DNA of 64,000 nucleotides from CAYTBN01 sp964436045 (GTDB taxonomy: Bacteria > Myxococcota_A > UBA796 > UBA9615 > CAYRNR01), in assembly GCA_964436045.1 (NCBI GenBank), contig CAYTBN010000027.1:1-64000 (forward strand), written 5' to 3'. Position numbers and translations under genes: made by a program. A model generated the notes under the pieces. It did not search any database and had not been told where the DNA came from. It saw only the letters and a program-made list of their open reading frames with translations. This document shows, in pieces, positions 23,711-32,660 of this stretch; the stretch's first letter is position 1; the number at the start of each line of letters is the position of its first letter.

Positions 23711-23739
23711 TTGACGGGTGCGCGGGCGGACCGTACGAT
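23711..23739 (+). promoter_or_regulatory. Sigma-70-like promoter for the Hsp70/J operon
   Basis: TTGACG (23711-23716), a 17-nt spacer and TACGAT (23734-23739). The leader is about 70 nt and ends in AAGGGGG before the ATG at 23817. No CIRCE inverted repeat and no sigma-32-type -10 (CCCCAT) is seen, so heat induction is not evident. Confidence 0.6.
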
Positions 23740-23816
23740 GATGGACCGCGATTGGCGTCGAAGATCGACCAGCGCCGGTCGCGGACGCGTCGACACGTCG
23801 CTGTAAGGGGGCCTAC

Positions 23817-25415
23817 ATGGCCAGTGCAATCGGAATCGATCTGGGCACCTCCAACTCGGTTGTCTCCGTGGTCCGAGAGGGCGTCCCCGTGGTGATCCCG
23901 GACGCCGACGGGAACAAGATCCACCCGTCGATCGTGACCTTCGGCTACGGAGAGTCCGTTCTGGTCGGCTCCTCGGCCAAGGCCCAGCTGGTCTACAACC
24001 CCACGGACACCGTGTATTCGGCCAAGCGCTTGCTGGGGCGCACGATCTTCTCGGACGAGGTCTCAAAGGCCCAGGACTTCCTGCCGTTCGAGCTGGTGTC
24101 CGGCCCCCACAACGACGTGCGCGTCCGGGTCCAGGGCAAGACGTACAGCTTGCAGGAGATCTCGGCCTACATCCTGGCCCACCTCAAGAAGGTGGCCGAG
24201 GGCTACCTCGGCGAGAACGTCACCCAGGCGGTGGTCACGGTGCCGGCCTACTTCAACGACCAGCAGCGCCAGGCAACCAAGGACGCGGGCGCCATCGCGG
24301 GTCTGGAGGTGCTGCGCATCATCAACGAGCCGACGGCGGCGGCGCTGGCCTACGGCTTCGGGGCCGGCATCAACCGGACCATCGGCGTCTACGACCTCGG
24401 CGGTGGGACCTTCGACATCTCCCTGCTGCGCATCATGGGCGACGTGTTCGAAGTGGTCTCCACGGCCGGCGACACGTACCTGGGCGGCGACGACTTCGAC
24501 CTGAACGTGATCGAGCACCTTCTGTCGATGTTCAACGAGGACGAGCGCCGGGCGATCGTCACCAACCTGCCGGTGATGCAGCGGCTCAAGAAGGCCGCCG
24601 AGGACGCCAAGATCGCGCTCAGCGGCACCCAAGAGACCGAGATCCATGTCCAGGGCATCCTCAAGGACAACCGGGGCTTCGATCGTGATCTGACCGCTCC
24701 CCTCGGTCGCAACCAGTTCAACGAGCTGGTCTTCCCGCTGGTGAGCCGCACCTTCGGTGTCTGCGACGACGCGCTGCGCGAGGCCAAGCTGAACCCCCAC
24801 GAGCTCGAGGCCGTGATCATGGTGGGCGGCATGACGCGCTGCCCGCTGATCATCGAGGCAGTTGCCACCTACTTCGGCCGCACGCCCGAGGCCGGCGTCA
24901 ACCCGGATGAGGTGGTGGCCGTCGGCGCGGCGATCCAGGCCCACAACCTGACCCACTCCGCGGCCGTACGCTCGGGCAGCGGGCGCTCCGGCAGCGCCCC
25001 CGAGTCCAGCGCGCTGCTGATCGATGTCACGCCCCAATCCCTGGGCGTCGGCACGGTCGGCGGCTACGTGGAGCGCCTCATCGAGCGCAACACCCCGATC
25101 CCGACGGGAATCTCCAAGCTGTTCACGACCAGCGTGGACGACCAGATGGAGGTGCGCATCTCGGTGTACCAGGGGGAGAGCCGCATGTCGGACGACAACG
25201 AACTCCTGGGCGAGTTCGTGCTCGGCGGGATCAACCCGGCGCCCCGTGGCGAGGCGCGCATCGACGTGAATTTCGACATCGACGCCAACGGCATCGTGCA
25301 CGTGACCGCCGAGGACGTCGAGAGCCGCAAGTCCCGCACCATCGATCTCCAGGCCTCCACCAGCCTGAGCAATGACGAGATCGAGGGCATGAAGTTTGAT
25401 AACTTGGAGTTCTAG
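23817..25415 (+). CDS. Lidless Hsp70 (DnaK-like) chaperone
   Basis: A 532-residue Hsp70. The ATPase domain is complete: AIGIDLGTSNSVV, AVVTVPAYFNDQQRQATKDAG, INEPTAAALAYGFG, GVYDLGGGTFDIS, MVGGMTRCPLI. The beta-sandwich substrate domain follows (LLIDVTPQSLGVGT, ERNTPIPT, GEFVLGGI, VNFDIDANGIVHVTAED). The chain stops at the start of what would be the helical lid (NDEIEGMKFDNLEF), about 100 residues short of DnaK (638 in E. coli). The interdomain linker region is also unusual, with a Ser/Gly-rich insert (SGSGRSGSAPES). It is followed 11 nt later by a short J-protein, so the two likely form a dedicated pair. Myxococcus has specialised Hsp70s of this kind (SglK, social motility), but the client here is unknown. 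Confidence 0.93.
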   Translation: MASAIGIDLGTSNSVVSVVREGVPVVIPDADGNKIHPSIVTFGYGESVLVGSSAKAQLVYNPTDTVYSAKRLLGRTIFSDEVSKAQDFLPFELVSGPHNDVRVRVQGKTYSLQEISAYILAHLKKVAEGYLGENVTQAVVTVPAYFNDQQRQATKDAGAIAGLEVLRIINEPTAAALAYGFGAGINRTIGVYDLGGGTFDISLLRIMGDVFEVVSTAGDTYLGGDDFDLNVIEHLLSMFNEDERRAIVTNLPVMQRLKKAAEDAKIALSGTQETEIHVQGILKDNRGFDRDLTAPLGRNQFNELVFPLVSRTFGVCDDALREAKLNPHELEAVIMVGGMTRCPLIIEAVATYFGRTPEAGVNPDEVVAVGAAIQAHNLTHSAAVRSGSGRSGSAPESSALLIDVTPQSLGVGTVGGYVERLIERNTPIPTGISKLFTTSVDDQMEVRISVYQGESRMSDDNELLGEFVLGGINPAPRGEARIDVNFDIDANGIVHVTAEDVESRKSRTIDLQASTSLSNDEIEGMKFDNLEF

Positions 25416-25426
25416 GAGCCCCACCG

Positions 25427-25993
25427 ATGGCACAGGATCTGGACCTTCGCACCCGGTTCGAGATCGAGACACTGCACGAGGTTCTCGACGAGGTGGACTT
25501 CTACGCCCTGCTCCAGGTGCCGAAGACCGCGGGCCGTCCCGAGATCGAACAGGCCTTCGCCAAGGAGAGCCGGCGCTTCCACCCTGACGCCTACTTCGGC
25601 GTTCGCGATCCCCACTTCCTGCGCAAGATCACCGCGATCTACCGCAAGTCCAGCGAAGCCTACTCGGTGCTCAAGGACCCGGAGCTCAAGGCCCGCTACG
25701 ACTCCCAGATGGGCATCGCCGGTCCGGACGCCAACAAGAAGGAGCTGGAGGAAGAACTCGAGGAAGCCAAGGCGGCCGAGGAGGAGGTCTGCAAGACCCG
25801 GCAGGGCCGGCGGTACTACGACCTGGCGATGACCTCCAAGCGCAACAACGACTTCAACAGCATGGCGATGAACCTGCACTTCGCCCTCAGCTTCGAGCGG
25901 GGCAACGCGATCATCGAGGAGCAGCTGGCGGAGGCCAAGGCCGTCCTCGAGGAGAAGAAGGCCAAGCAGGCATTCAAGGTGCGCCTGCGTTAG
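25427..25993 (+). CDS. Short J-domain co-chaperone
   Basis: A 188-residue protein with a J domain at about residues 23-93: FYALLQVPKTAG, the HPD tripeptide (52-54 in RFHPDAYFG) and the helix ending DPELKARYDSQMG. No Gly/Phe region or zinc finger, so it is a class C J-protein. The rest is a charged coiled-coil (KKELEEELEEAKAAEEE), then a helical-repeat-like segment (YYDLAMTSKRNNDFNSMAMNLHFALSFERG). It should stimulate the ATPase of the adjacent Hsp70. It lies 11 nt after the Hsp70 stop. Confidence 0.9.
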   Translation: MAQDLDLRTRFEIETLHEVLDEVDFYALLQVPKTAGRPEIEQAFAKESRRFHPDAYFGVRDPHFLRKITAIYRKSSEAYSVLKDPELKARYDSQMGIAGPDANKKELEEELEEAKAAEEEVCKTRQGRRYYDLAMTSKRNNDFNSMAMNLHFALSFERGNAIIEEQLAEAKAVLEEKKAKQAFKVRLR

Positions 25994-25995
25994 TC

Positions 25996-26538
25996 TTGCC
26001 CCTCCCCGCCCCCATCCGCCTCCCACTGGCAGCCCTGGCGACCGGCTGCTGTGTGCTGATCGGCGCTTGCCGGCCGGCTCCCGTCGCCGTGGACACCGAG
26101 ACGGCAAGCGACGGTGAGGTTCAAGCGATCATCGAGCTGGGGGACGGCGGGGGGATGCCCTTCCTGGCCGAGCGAGAGGTGATCGCCGCCCTCTACCCGA
26201 CCGCGAGCGGGGGCGAGCTGGTGGTCCACGCAGGCAGCGACCTGGACCGGATGGCGCTGTCGCTGGTGCTCGATCTGGGCGATCCCGACCTGCCCGGCGC
26301 GATCGACCTCTCACATCACGCCGTGGTGCTGATCCAGCTGGACCGGGCCGGCGAGCCGGGGTTGCTGCTGGACGGCATACCCCAGGGTACGGCCGAGATC
26401 CACGGCCGGGTGGAACCGGGGCAGGAGATCGCCGGCTCCTTCAACCTGCTGCTCCCGGGTACCGACGAGGTGGGCGCCCCGGTCGTGGCCCGCATCGACG
26501 GTACCCTCGCCGCCGTCATCTCCAGCCCCTCTTTCTGA
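25996..26538 (+). CDS. Small lipoprotein, unknown function
   Basis: A 180-residue product with a TTG start 2 nt after the J-protein stop; the start gives a normal signal peptide with lipobox I-G-A-C25. The mature part is acidic and beta-rich, with segments LVLDLGDPDLPGAIDLS and GTAEIHGRVEPGQEIAGSFNLLL. No domain recognised. The position makes it the third gene of the Hsp70/J operon; the TTG start makes it a weakly translated one. It converges with dtd, the two stops being 1 nt apart. Confidence 0.6.
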   Translation: MPLPAPIRLPLAALATGCCVLIGACRPAPVAVDTETASDGEVQAIIELGDGGGMPFLAEREVIAALYPTASGGELVVHAGSDLDRMALSLVLDLGDPDLPGAIDLSHHAVVLIQLDRAGEPGLLLDGIPQGTAEIHGRVEPGQEIAGSFNLLLPGTDEVGAPVVARIDGTLAAVISSPSF

Positions 26539-26539
26539 C

Positions 26540-26980
26540 TCAGGGCGAGTCGATCACCAGGGTGACGGGGCCATCGTTGGTCAGCTGGACGGTCATGTGG
26601 GCGCCGAACTCGCCCCGGGAGACCGGGACACCCCGGGATTCGAGATCATCGGCGACCAGCGTCACCAGCGGGCTCGCGTGTGCCGGTGGCGCGGCCGCGA
26701 CGAAGGACGGTCGGCGCCCCTTGCGGCAGTCCCCCAGCAAGGTGAACTGGCTGACGACCAGGACCGCACCGCCCACGTCGAGGACCGAGCGATTCATCTT
26801 GCCGGAGGCGTCCTCGAACACCCGCAATCCCGCGAGCTTGCCCGCGATCCACCGCGCATCGGACTCGCGGTCGTCGTGGCCGACGCCGATCAACGCCAGC
26901 AGGCCGGGGCCGATCGCCCCCACCTCCCTTCCCTCCACGGTCACCCGCGCCCCGGATACTCGCTGCACGACGGCTCGCAT
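26540..26980 (-). CDS. dtd: D-aminoacyl-tRNA deacylase
   Basis: A 146-residue DTD that hydrolyses D-aminoacyl-tRNAs and misacylated Gly-tRNA(Ala). The start MRAVVQRVSGARVTV is at 26980, behind GGGAGGTGAC; the longer frame is not used. The active-site motif SQFTLLGDCRKGRRPSF and the Gly-cisPro loop NDGPVT near the C-terminus are intact. A monocistronic minus-strand gene between two plus-strand genes. Confidence 0.96.
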   Translation of the reverse strand: MRAVVQRVSGARVTVEGREVGAIGPGLLALIGVGHDDRESDARWIAGKLAGLRVFEDASGKMNRSVLDVGGAVLVVSQFTLLGDCRKGRRPSFVAAAPPAHASPLVTLVADDLESRGVPVSRGEFGAHMTVQLTNDGPVTLVIDSP

Positions 26981-27062
26981 CGTCACCTCCCGGATCGACC
27001 CACGATCGAGGGCCCATGCCACGCTGTCAACCGATTCCGGCGGAGCCAGCGGCCGTGTCGCG

Positions 27063-27071
27063 TGTTAGAAT
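27063..27071 (+). promoter_or_regulatory. Extended -10 for the response-regulator gene
   Basis: TGTTAGAAT fits TG-n-TAGAAT, the same hexamer as at CotH gene 1. No -35 match lies 17 nt upstream. The start codon is 61 nt downstream. Confidence 0.45.
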
Positions 27072-27132
27072 GGCGGGGCTTCGCACTGGGGACACGGATC
27101 TTCGGCGCCGCGCGCCGGGAGCCTCGACACGA

Positions 27133-28296
27133 ATGACCGACGTCAAGCCACTCGACGATCTGCTGCAGGAGCTCGACAACCTGCCGGACGTGGACGAACA
27201 GGATGCGCCCCGGCCGTCACCCCTGACGGCCGCCAAGATCGACTACCGCGACTACCCCGTCCTCGTCGTGGACGACGAGGAGGAGAACATCCTCGCGTTC
27301 CAGCTCAACTTCCGCCACGACTTCACCGTCGACGCCGCGACCAGCGGCGCCGAGGCCCTCGAGCGCCTCGAACAACGAACCTACGCGGTGGTGGTCACCG
27401 ACCAGCGGATGCCGGGCATGAGCGGGGTCGATCTGCTCGAGCGGACCGTCGACATCTACCCCCACCTGATCCGGATCATCGTGACCGGGTACACGGACAA
27501 CCAGAGTTTGATCGACGCGATCAACATGGGGCGTATCTACAAGTACGTCACCAAACCCTGGAGCCGTGACGAGATGGCGATGACGATCAAGCGCGCCATC
27601 GAGGCCTACTCGCTGGCCCTGGAGAACGATCGCCTGCTCCTGGAGCTACAGAGCAAGAACGAGGAGCTCGAGCAGACCGTCGCCGAACGCACTCGCAAGC
27701 TGCGTGAGGCCAACGCGCGGCTCCACCAGCTGGCCATCACCGACGGTCTGACCGGGCTGTTCAACCACCGCTACTTCCACGAGAAATGGCGCGAGGAGAT
27801 CAAGCGCAGCGAACGCTACGGCGAACCCGTGTCCCTGCTGATCGCGGACGTGGACTTCTTCAAGAACTACAACGACCGACGGGGTCATCCCCGGGGCGAC
27901 GTGCTGCTGCGCGACCTGTCGATGCTGCTCGAGCAGAACTTCCGCGAGGTGGACGTGGTCGCCCGCTACGGCGGCGAGGAGTTCGCGATCATCCTGCCGC
28001 GCACCGCCAAGGCCGATGCCGCCCAGCTGGCCGATCGGATCCGCGAGCAGATCGCCGACTCGAAGTTCCCCGACCGCGAGGTCCAGCCTGGAGGCCGGGT
28101 GACCACCTCGTTCGGCCTGGCGGCCTTCCCGGAGGACGGCGCCACCGCCTCGACCGTGCTCGAGCGGGCCGACCAGGCGCTGTACGCGGCCAAGCAGCAG
28201 GGTCGCAACCGGGTGGTGATCTTCCAGCCGGGCCTCCCCATGCCCCACCCGGACGCCCCGATCTTCTCCAGCGGCGAGTTCAGCAGCGAAGAGTAG
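27133..28296 (+). CDS. Response regulator with GGDEF diguanylate cyclase output
   Basis: A 387-residue two-domain signalling protein. The receiver domain (about 35-155) has the acidic pair VVDDEEEN, the phospho-acceptor Asp in VVVTDQRMPGMSG and Lys in YKYVTKPW. A coiled-coil (LELQSKNEELEQTVAERTRKL) connects it to a GGDEF domain with an intact A-site YGGEEFAI and an intact inhibitory I-site, R-E-V-D, five residues before it. It should therefore make cyclic di-GMP from GTP when phosphorylated and be product-inhibited. No histidine kinase is adjacent. The ATG at 27133 is preferred over an upstream in-frame ATG at 27070, which overlaps the promoter-like element. Confidence 0.93.
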   Translation: MTDVKPLDDLLQELDNLPDVDEQDAPRPSPLTAAKIDYRDYPVLVVDDEEENILAFQLNFRHDFTVDAATSGAEALERLEQRTYAVVVTDQRMPGMSGVDLLERTVDIYPHLIRIIVTGYTDNQSLIDAINMGRIYKYVTKPWSRDEMAMTIKRAIEAYSLALENDRLLLELQSKNEELEQTVAERTRKLREANARLHQLAITDGLTGLFNHRYFHEKWREEIKRSERYGEPVSLLIADVDFFKNYNDRRGHPRGDVLLRDLSMLLEQNFREVDVVARYGGEEFAIILPRTAKADAAQLADRIREQIADSKFPDREVQPGGRVTTSFGLAAFPEDGATASTVLERADQALYAAKQQGRNRVVIFQPGLPMPHPDAPIFSSGEFSSEE

Positions 28297-28350
28297 CCAC
28301 CTGCTGCGGTCTGGTGCCCGATTGGGTATGCTGCCGCGCGGGAGGCTGTG

Positions 28351-29742
28351 GTGCCCAGAAGAACGCTGACCTTCGTTGCTATCGCCCTTCTCCTGTCCGC
28401 GACGTCGGCCTGCCAGGAGTACGAGCTGTCGCCCCTGCCCGGGAACTACGTGGGCAAGGTGTTCTACTCGGTGGACCTGAACAACTACGACGGGGATGCC
28501 ACGAACTCCTCGGCGGACGCCGCGCCCTACACGCTGACCATCAGCAACCCGGCCAACAATCAGGAGCGCGCCACCGTCGAGGTACAGCAGCTGGGGGGCG
28601 AGGAGCTGTACATCAAGGAGACCATCGAACCCGGTACCCTCGAGACCTTCGACATGCCCCGCTGGGACGCGGAGGACAGCTTCCTGGGCAACCGGTCGGT
28701 GAACGTGACCAGCAGCGTCGCAGTGGCGATCCACCAGTTCAACCCTGCCAACAACGTGGGGGTCTACTCCAACGACGCCTCGCTGTTGTTGCCGAGGGTG
28801 GCCCTGGGTACGCGCTACCGGGCCGCCTGCTGGCCCCAGGGCACGTATCCCGAGCTGCTCGGTGCGGCCGACTACGTGACCGTGGTCGCGACCGCCGCCG
28901 ACACCACCGTGACCGTGACTCCGACCGCCGACATCCGCGCCGGTCTGTCCGTACCCGCGACCACGGCTGGCACGCCGCTGTTGGTGACCCTCGACGCGGG
29001 CGAGGTGCTGCAGATCGAGGGCGACAACGCGGCCAGTGGGGTGAGCGACCTGACCGGCTCGCTGATCGAGGCCAGCGCGGCAGTGGTGGTGTTCTCGGGC
29101 AACGAGTGCGCCGAGATCCCGGCGGATTTCGACGCCTGCGACCACATCGAGGAGCAGCTTCTGCCGGTACAGGCCTGGGGAACTCGCTACGTGGCGGTCA
29201 AGTTCGCCGCCCGCGGAAGCGAGACCGATGTGTACCGGGTGATCGCCGACACCGCCGGCACCACCGTCGAGACCGACCCCCCGCTGGACGGAATCCCCGC
29301 GACGCTGGATGCCGGTCAGTTTCTGGAGTTCGACACCGACCAGGACTTCGTGCTCACGGCGAGCGCTCCGGTGGCGATGGTGCAGTACATGACCGGCTCC
29401 ACCTGGGGCGAGGCGGACGTGGGCGACCCGGCGATGGTCGTGTTGGTGCCGCAGGAGCAGTATCTGACGGAGTACATGTTCCTCACCCCGTCAGGCTACC
29501 AGGCGGATTACGCCAACATCGTGGCGCGAGCGGGCACCGAGGTCAGCATCGACGAGCAGCAGGTCGCGGACTCACTGTGGACGGATCTCTCGGCGGAGGA
29601 CTTCATGCTGGCGCGGGTCCGCCTGGAGCCCGGGATTCACCACCTCACCGCCGATCGGGAGGTCGGGCTGGTGGCATACGGGTATGACCAGGAGGTCAGC
29701 TACGCCTATCCCGGTGGCGCCAACCTGGGCGGTACGGACTAG
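28351..29742 (+). CDS. IgGFc-binding-type lipoprotein
   Basis: A 463-residue exported lipoprotein (lipobox T-S-A-C21). GGAGG 5 nt upstream supports the GTG at 28351 over the GTG three nt earlier. Most of the mature part has the alternating pattern of the IgGFc-binding N-terminal family: YTLTISNPANNQERATVEV, ASLLLPRVALGTRYRA, DYVTVVATAADTTVTV, LDAGEVLQIEG, LIEASAAVVVFSGNECAEIP and EQLLPVQAWGTRYVA. The family is common on the surface of myxobacterial and related cells and is thought to be adhesive. Its stop codon shares the sequence CTAG with the convergent gene's stop. Confidence 0.82.
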   Translation: MPRRTLTFVAIALLLSATSACQEYELSPLPGNYVGKVFYSVDLNNYDGDATNSSADAAPYTLTISNPANNQERATVEVQQLGGEELYIKETIEPGTLETFDMPRWDAEDSFLGNRSVNVTSSVAVAIHQFNPANNVGVYSNDASLLLPRVALGTRYRAACWPQGTYPELLGAADYVTVVATAADTTVTVTPTADIRAGLSVPATTAGTPLLVTLDAGEVLQIEGDNAASGVSDLTGSLIEASAAVVVFSGNECAEIPADFDACDHIEEQLLPVQAWGTRYVAVKFAARGSETDVYRVIADTAGTTVETDPPLDGIPATLDAGQFLEFDTDQDFVLTASAPVAMVQYMTGSTWGEADVGDPAMVVLVPQEQYLTEYMFLTPSGYQADYANIVARAGTEVSIDEQQVADSLWTDLSAEDFMLARVRLEPGIHHLTADREVGLVAYGYDQEVSYAYPGGANLGGTD

Positions 29743-30059
29743 CGCCCCCACAGGCCTGCGAGATCGGAGAAGATCCCGCCGCGGTCCTTGCCTGCCAGCG
29801 TCTCGAGCTCGCCCTTGTCGAGGTAGACCCCCCCGCAGCCGGGACAGCGCTCGATCTCCACGCCGCGGAAGGCCACGGTCTCCATCGTGACACCGCACTT
29901 GCAGCAGCACATCCAGTGCGCCTCGCGCAGCCGCTCGGCCGCGGCTCGTTTCTCCGCGTCTTTTTTCTTTGCCGCGGCCTTGTAGAGCTTCTCCTGCTCG
30001 ACCCGCTGGAAGTAGTCCTGCTCGTCCGTGCCTGGCTTGCGCTTTGAACCGTCCATCAT
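29739..30059 (-). CDS. TFIIB-type zinc-finger protein
   Basis: A 106-residue cytoplasmic protein. A basic, coiled N-terminal half (KLYKAAAKKKDAEKRAAAERL) precedes a four-Cys finger: CCCKCG, then CPGCGGVYLDKGELE, the signature of the zf-TFIIB family of small bacterial proteins. The function of the family is unknown; zinc binding is expected. It lies 39 nt downstream of the large zinc-ribbon/TPR gene and is probably the last gene of that transcript. Its stop (CTA read forward at 29739-29741) overlaps the convergent stop. Confidence 0.88.
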   Translation of the reverse strand: MMDGSKRKPGTDEQDYFQRVEQEKLYKAAAKKKDAEKRAAAERLREAHWMCCCKCGVTMETVAFRGVEIERCPGCGGVYLDKGELETLAGKDRGGIFSDLAGLWGR

Positions 30060-30098
30060 GTCGTTCGTCCCGTGGCCGGGGCCCTTACAGGCCTCCGA

Positions 30099-32654
30099 TC
30101 AGGTGCCCCCGTCCATTTCCAGTAGACGCCGCAGGAGGATGCGTACCTCCGTGGCTTCGCGGCCGTTGGGAGCCAATCCAATATAGGTCTGATACTCGTT
30201 GATCGCCTGGTCGTTGCGCCCGAGTTGCTCGTAGGCCAGGCCCAGGCCGTAGTGCGACTCGGCGTTCATCGAATCCAGATTCACCGCGCTGCGGAAGTTG
30301 TCCGCGGCCTGCACCGCGCTTCCGATCTCGATGTAGGCCCAGCCGAGCCCCCGCAGCGCGCGAGCGTCCTTGCGGTTGGCATCCAGCGCCTTCTGATAGG
30401 ACTGGATGGCCTCGGCGTACTGCCGCTTCGCGGCCAGCGCGTCGCCCTCCTGGGTGTAGTTGACCACCGGGTCCGAGTCCCCGCCCACCGCCACGAGTTC
30501 GAACGCCGGGCTCGGCGTCGGCGGCTCGGGCGTCGGTGGCTCGGGCGTCGGTGGCTCGGGTGTCGGCGGCTCGGGTGTCGGCGGCTCGGGCGTCGGCGGC
30601 TCGGGCGTGGGGTCCTCGACCTCGGCCTCTCCCCCGGTCTCGGCTCCGGTCTCGGCTCCGATCTCGGCCCCGGTCTCGGCTCCGGTCTCGGCTCCAGCCT
30701 CGGACCCGGCCCCCTCCGCGGGCGCTCCCCCTACCCAGACGCTGCTCCCCTCCTCCGGATCGGCCTCCCCGCCGGCGGCCGCCGCGCCGTCCTCGGCCAC
30801 CCAGTCCAGCTGCCGATCGGTGCTGCTCTTCATCGAACGGACCACGTAGGTCGTTCCCAGGCCGATGGCGATGATCAGGACCGCGGCGCCGACGAAGTAC
30901 CCCAGGCGGCCGCCGCTCCCCTCCTCTTCCTCGTCATCGTCGAAGTCGAATCCTTGATCAAATCCCTGGTCGTACTCCTCGGGCTTCGACTCCTCCCAGA
31001 GGTCTCCAGCAGACGAGGCTGCACCCACCGACGGCTCGTCTTCCGCGTCCATCCCCTCCCGGAACGACCGCTCGAAGCGCTCGAATTCCTGGCCCAGGTG
31101 CTCCATCTTCTCGCCGGGCGTCTCCGGGGACGGCTCGGTCGATGAATCGAAGCCGGCCGCGGTCTCGTCCATCGAGTCCCACATCGCCGTGATCTTCTCG
31201 TCGAGCACGGGGCCGGAATCGGGCGCCCCGGGATCCGGCTCGGGCGGCGATGGCAAGGAGTCGTCGAGGCCCGGCTCTTCGGGATCGGAGCCGGGCTCGG
31301 GTTGGAATTCGGGCTCCGGCTCGGGCTCGGGCTCCGGCTCGGGCTCGGGCTCCGGCTCCGCATCGGGCTCCGGCTCGGGCTCGGGCTCGGGCTCCGCCTC
31401 GGCCACGGACCCGGACTCCGGATGCCCCGTCGCCCCCAGATCGTCCGAACTCCAGTCGATGCCGGACGCGCTGAAGTCCGGGCTCTGGCCCACACCCACG
31501 GCGGATTCGAGGCTGTCGTCCCCGCCGTCCGACGACCAGGCGATGGGCGATCCGTCGACCGGAGGCGGTTCCGGGACGGGCTCGTCGGCGACGCTGTCGT
31601 CGTCCGCGTCACGTCCCACCTCGTCACCCTGCAACGAGGGCTCCACCACCACGCTCTGTGCCGACGGGTCGTAGCGCGGCTCCTCGATCCCCTGGGCCGC
31701 CAGCCGCGACATGGTCTCCTTGGCCGCCCGGGGGATCGGCCCCTGGAGACCATCTCCGGTCAACGCCTCTTGCAGTTCGGCCTCGGTGGGTGCCTGGGCG
31801 GAAACGACCTCCGGAGACTCGGCCGTGACCATCTCGGCGGTGTTGGGTTCGAGTTCGCCGGTGAGCGCCATCGACGCCGTGTCGCCCCCGTCCGGCGCGA
31901 CCTCCCCCGAGCTGCTGCCGACGATGCGGTGCTCTAGGCTGGCGATCTCGTCCGACTCACCGAACTCCCCGCTGGAGTCGCCGGTGCCGCTGTCGACGAC
32001 CTCGGAGTATCCTCCGCTGCTGGGGGCCGCCCGGAACTCGGCGCTCTCGGGTTCGACCAGATCCTCGGGATCCGGGGTTGCGGTGGGATGGGCGAGGTGG
32101 ACCAGCTTTTCCTCACGGCCCCCCTCCACGTGCTGCATCACCTCGCGGGTGGCATGGATCTCGGGCTCGTCGTCGCCGCCAGCGTCCCCGCTCTCGTCGC
32201 CGCTCTCGTCTCCGGAGGCCTGCCGGTGCTCGCCGGTCACGTAACCCCGCAGCCGGTCCCGGGTGTACTGAAGCTCACGCCGCGTCTCGCGCAGCAGACG
32301 GATCAGGTCGAAGAACGGCCGCAGCTCGGCCACCCGTCGCACCCGCTCCCAGCTCTCGCCGTCCACCGAGACCTGGTCGGTGGCCAGCACGCGCTTCTCG
32401 ACGATCCAGCGCTGGAGGACCGACAGGTCCCGCACGGGGTAGGTCTTGCCTTCCTGGCGGAAGAACAGGCCAGGACCACCGGTGGCGTCGGCGTCGAGCC
32501 GACGCACCTCGTCACCGTCGTTCCGTGCCCCCTCTGGGTGGAACACGGTGAACACGTGGCTACAGGCGGAGCACTTGACCTTCGTCCCGCCTCCGGAGAT
32601 GCGGTCGGGGTCGAAGGCATATTCGCTTCGGCAATCGGGGCAGGTGATACGCAC
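30099..32654 (-). CDS. MJ0042 zinc-ribbon / GYF-like / TPR membrane protein
   Basis: An 851-residue protein starting with GTG at 32654; the start is fixed because the zinc ribbon begins at residue 2 (CPDCRSEYAFDP, then CSACSHVFTVF). A GYF_2-like module follows at about 70-125 (RDLSVLQRWIVEKRVLATDQ, DGESWERV). A very long acidic disordered region contains an EP dipeptide array near 31300-31400. One transmembrane helix (LGYFVGAAVLIIAIGLGTTYVV), repeats AETG (about 30630-30700) and seven PTPEP units (30511-30612) lead into three TPRs at the C-terminus (YAEAIQSYQKAL, ARALRGLGWAYIEIG, AESHYGLGLAYEQLG). The topology suggests cytoplasmic zinc ribbon and periplasmic TPR. Function unknown; its paralogue is next door. 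Confidence 0.85.
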   Translation of the reverse strand: MRITCPDCRSEYAFDPDRISGGGTKVKCSACSHVFTVFHPEGARNDGDEVRRLDADATGGPGLFFRQEGKTYPVRDLSVLQRWIVEKRVLATDQVSVDGESWERVRRVAELRPFFDLIRLLRETRRELQYTRDRLRGYVTGEHRQASGDESGDESGDAGGDDEPEIHATREVMQHVEGGREEKLVHLAHPTATPDPEDLVEPESAEFRAAPSSGGYSEVVDSGTGDSSGEFGESDEIASLEHRIVGSSSGEVAPDGGDTASMALTGELEPNTAEMVTAESPEVVSAQAPTEAELQEALTGDGLQGPIPRAAKETMSRLAAQGIEEPRYDPSAQSVVVEPSLQGDEVGRDADDDSVADEPVPEPPPVDGSPIAWSSDGGDDSLESAVGVGQSPDFSASGIDWSSDDLGATGHPESGSVAEAEPEPEPEPEPDAEPEPEPEPEPEPEPEPEFQPEPGSDPEEPGLDDSLPSPPEPDPGAPDSGPVLDEKITAMWDSMDETAAGFDSSTEPSPETPGEKMEHLGQEFERFERSFREGMDAEDEPSVGAASSAGDLWEESKPEEYDQGFDQGFDFDDDEEEEGSGGRLGYFVGAAVLIIAIGLGTTYVVRSMKSSTDRQLDWVAEDGAAAAGGEADPEEGSSVWVGGAPAEGAGSEAGAETGAETGAEIGAETGAETGGEAEVEDPTPEPPTPEPPTPEPPTPEPPTPEPPTPEPPTPSPAFELVAVGGDSDPVVNYTQEGDALAAKRQYAEAIQSYQKALDANRKDARALRGLGWAYIEIGSAVQAADNFRSAVNLDSMNAESHYGLGLAYEQLGRNDQAINEYQTYIGLAPNGREATEVRILLRRLLEMDGGT

Positions 32655-32660
32655 GGTTCG

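Noticed and set aside
23623..23816. CIRCE or sigma-32 heat-shock control of the Hsp70 gene
   Set aside because: No TTAGCACTC inverted repeat and no CCCCAT-type -10; a plain sigma-70-like promoter explains the region.
30505..30700. Possible CRISPR-like or minisatellite array
   Set aside because: The 15-nt units are in frame and encode PTPEP and AETG repeats of the zinc-ribbon/TPR protein; no spacers exist.
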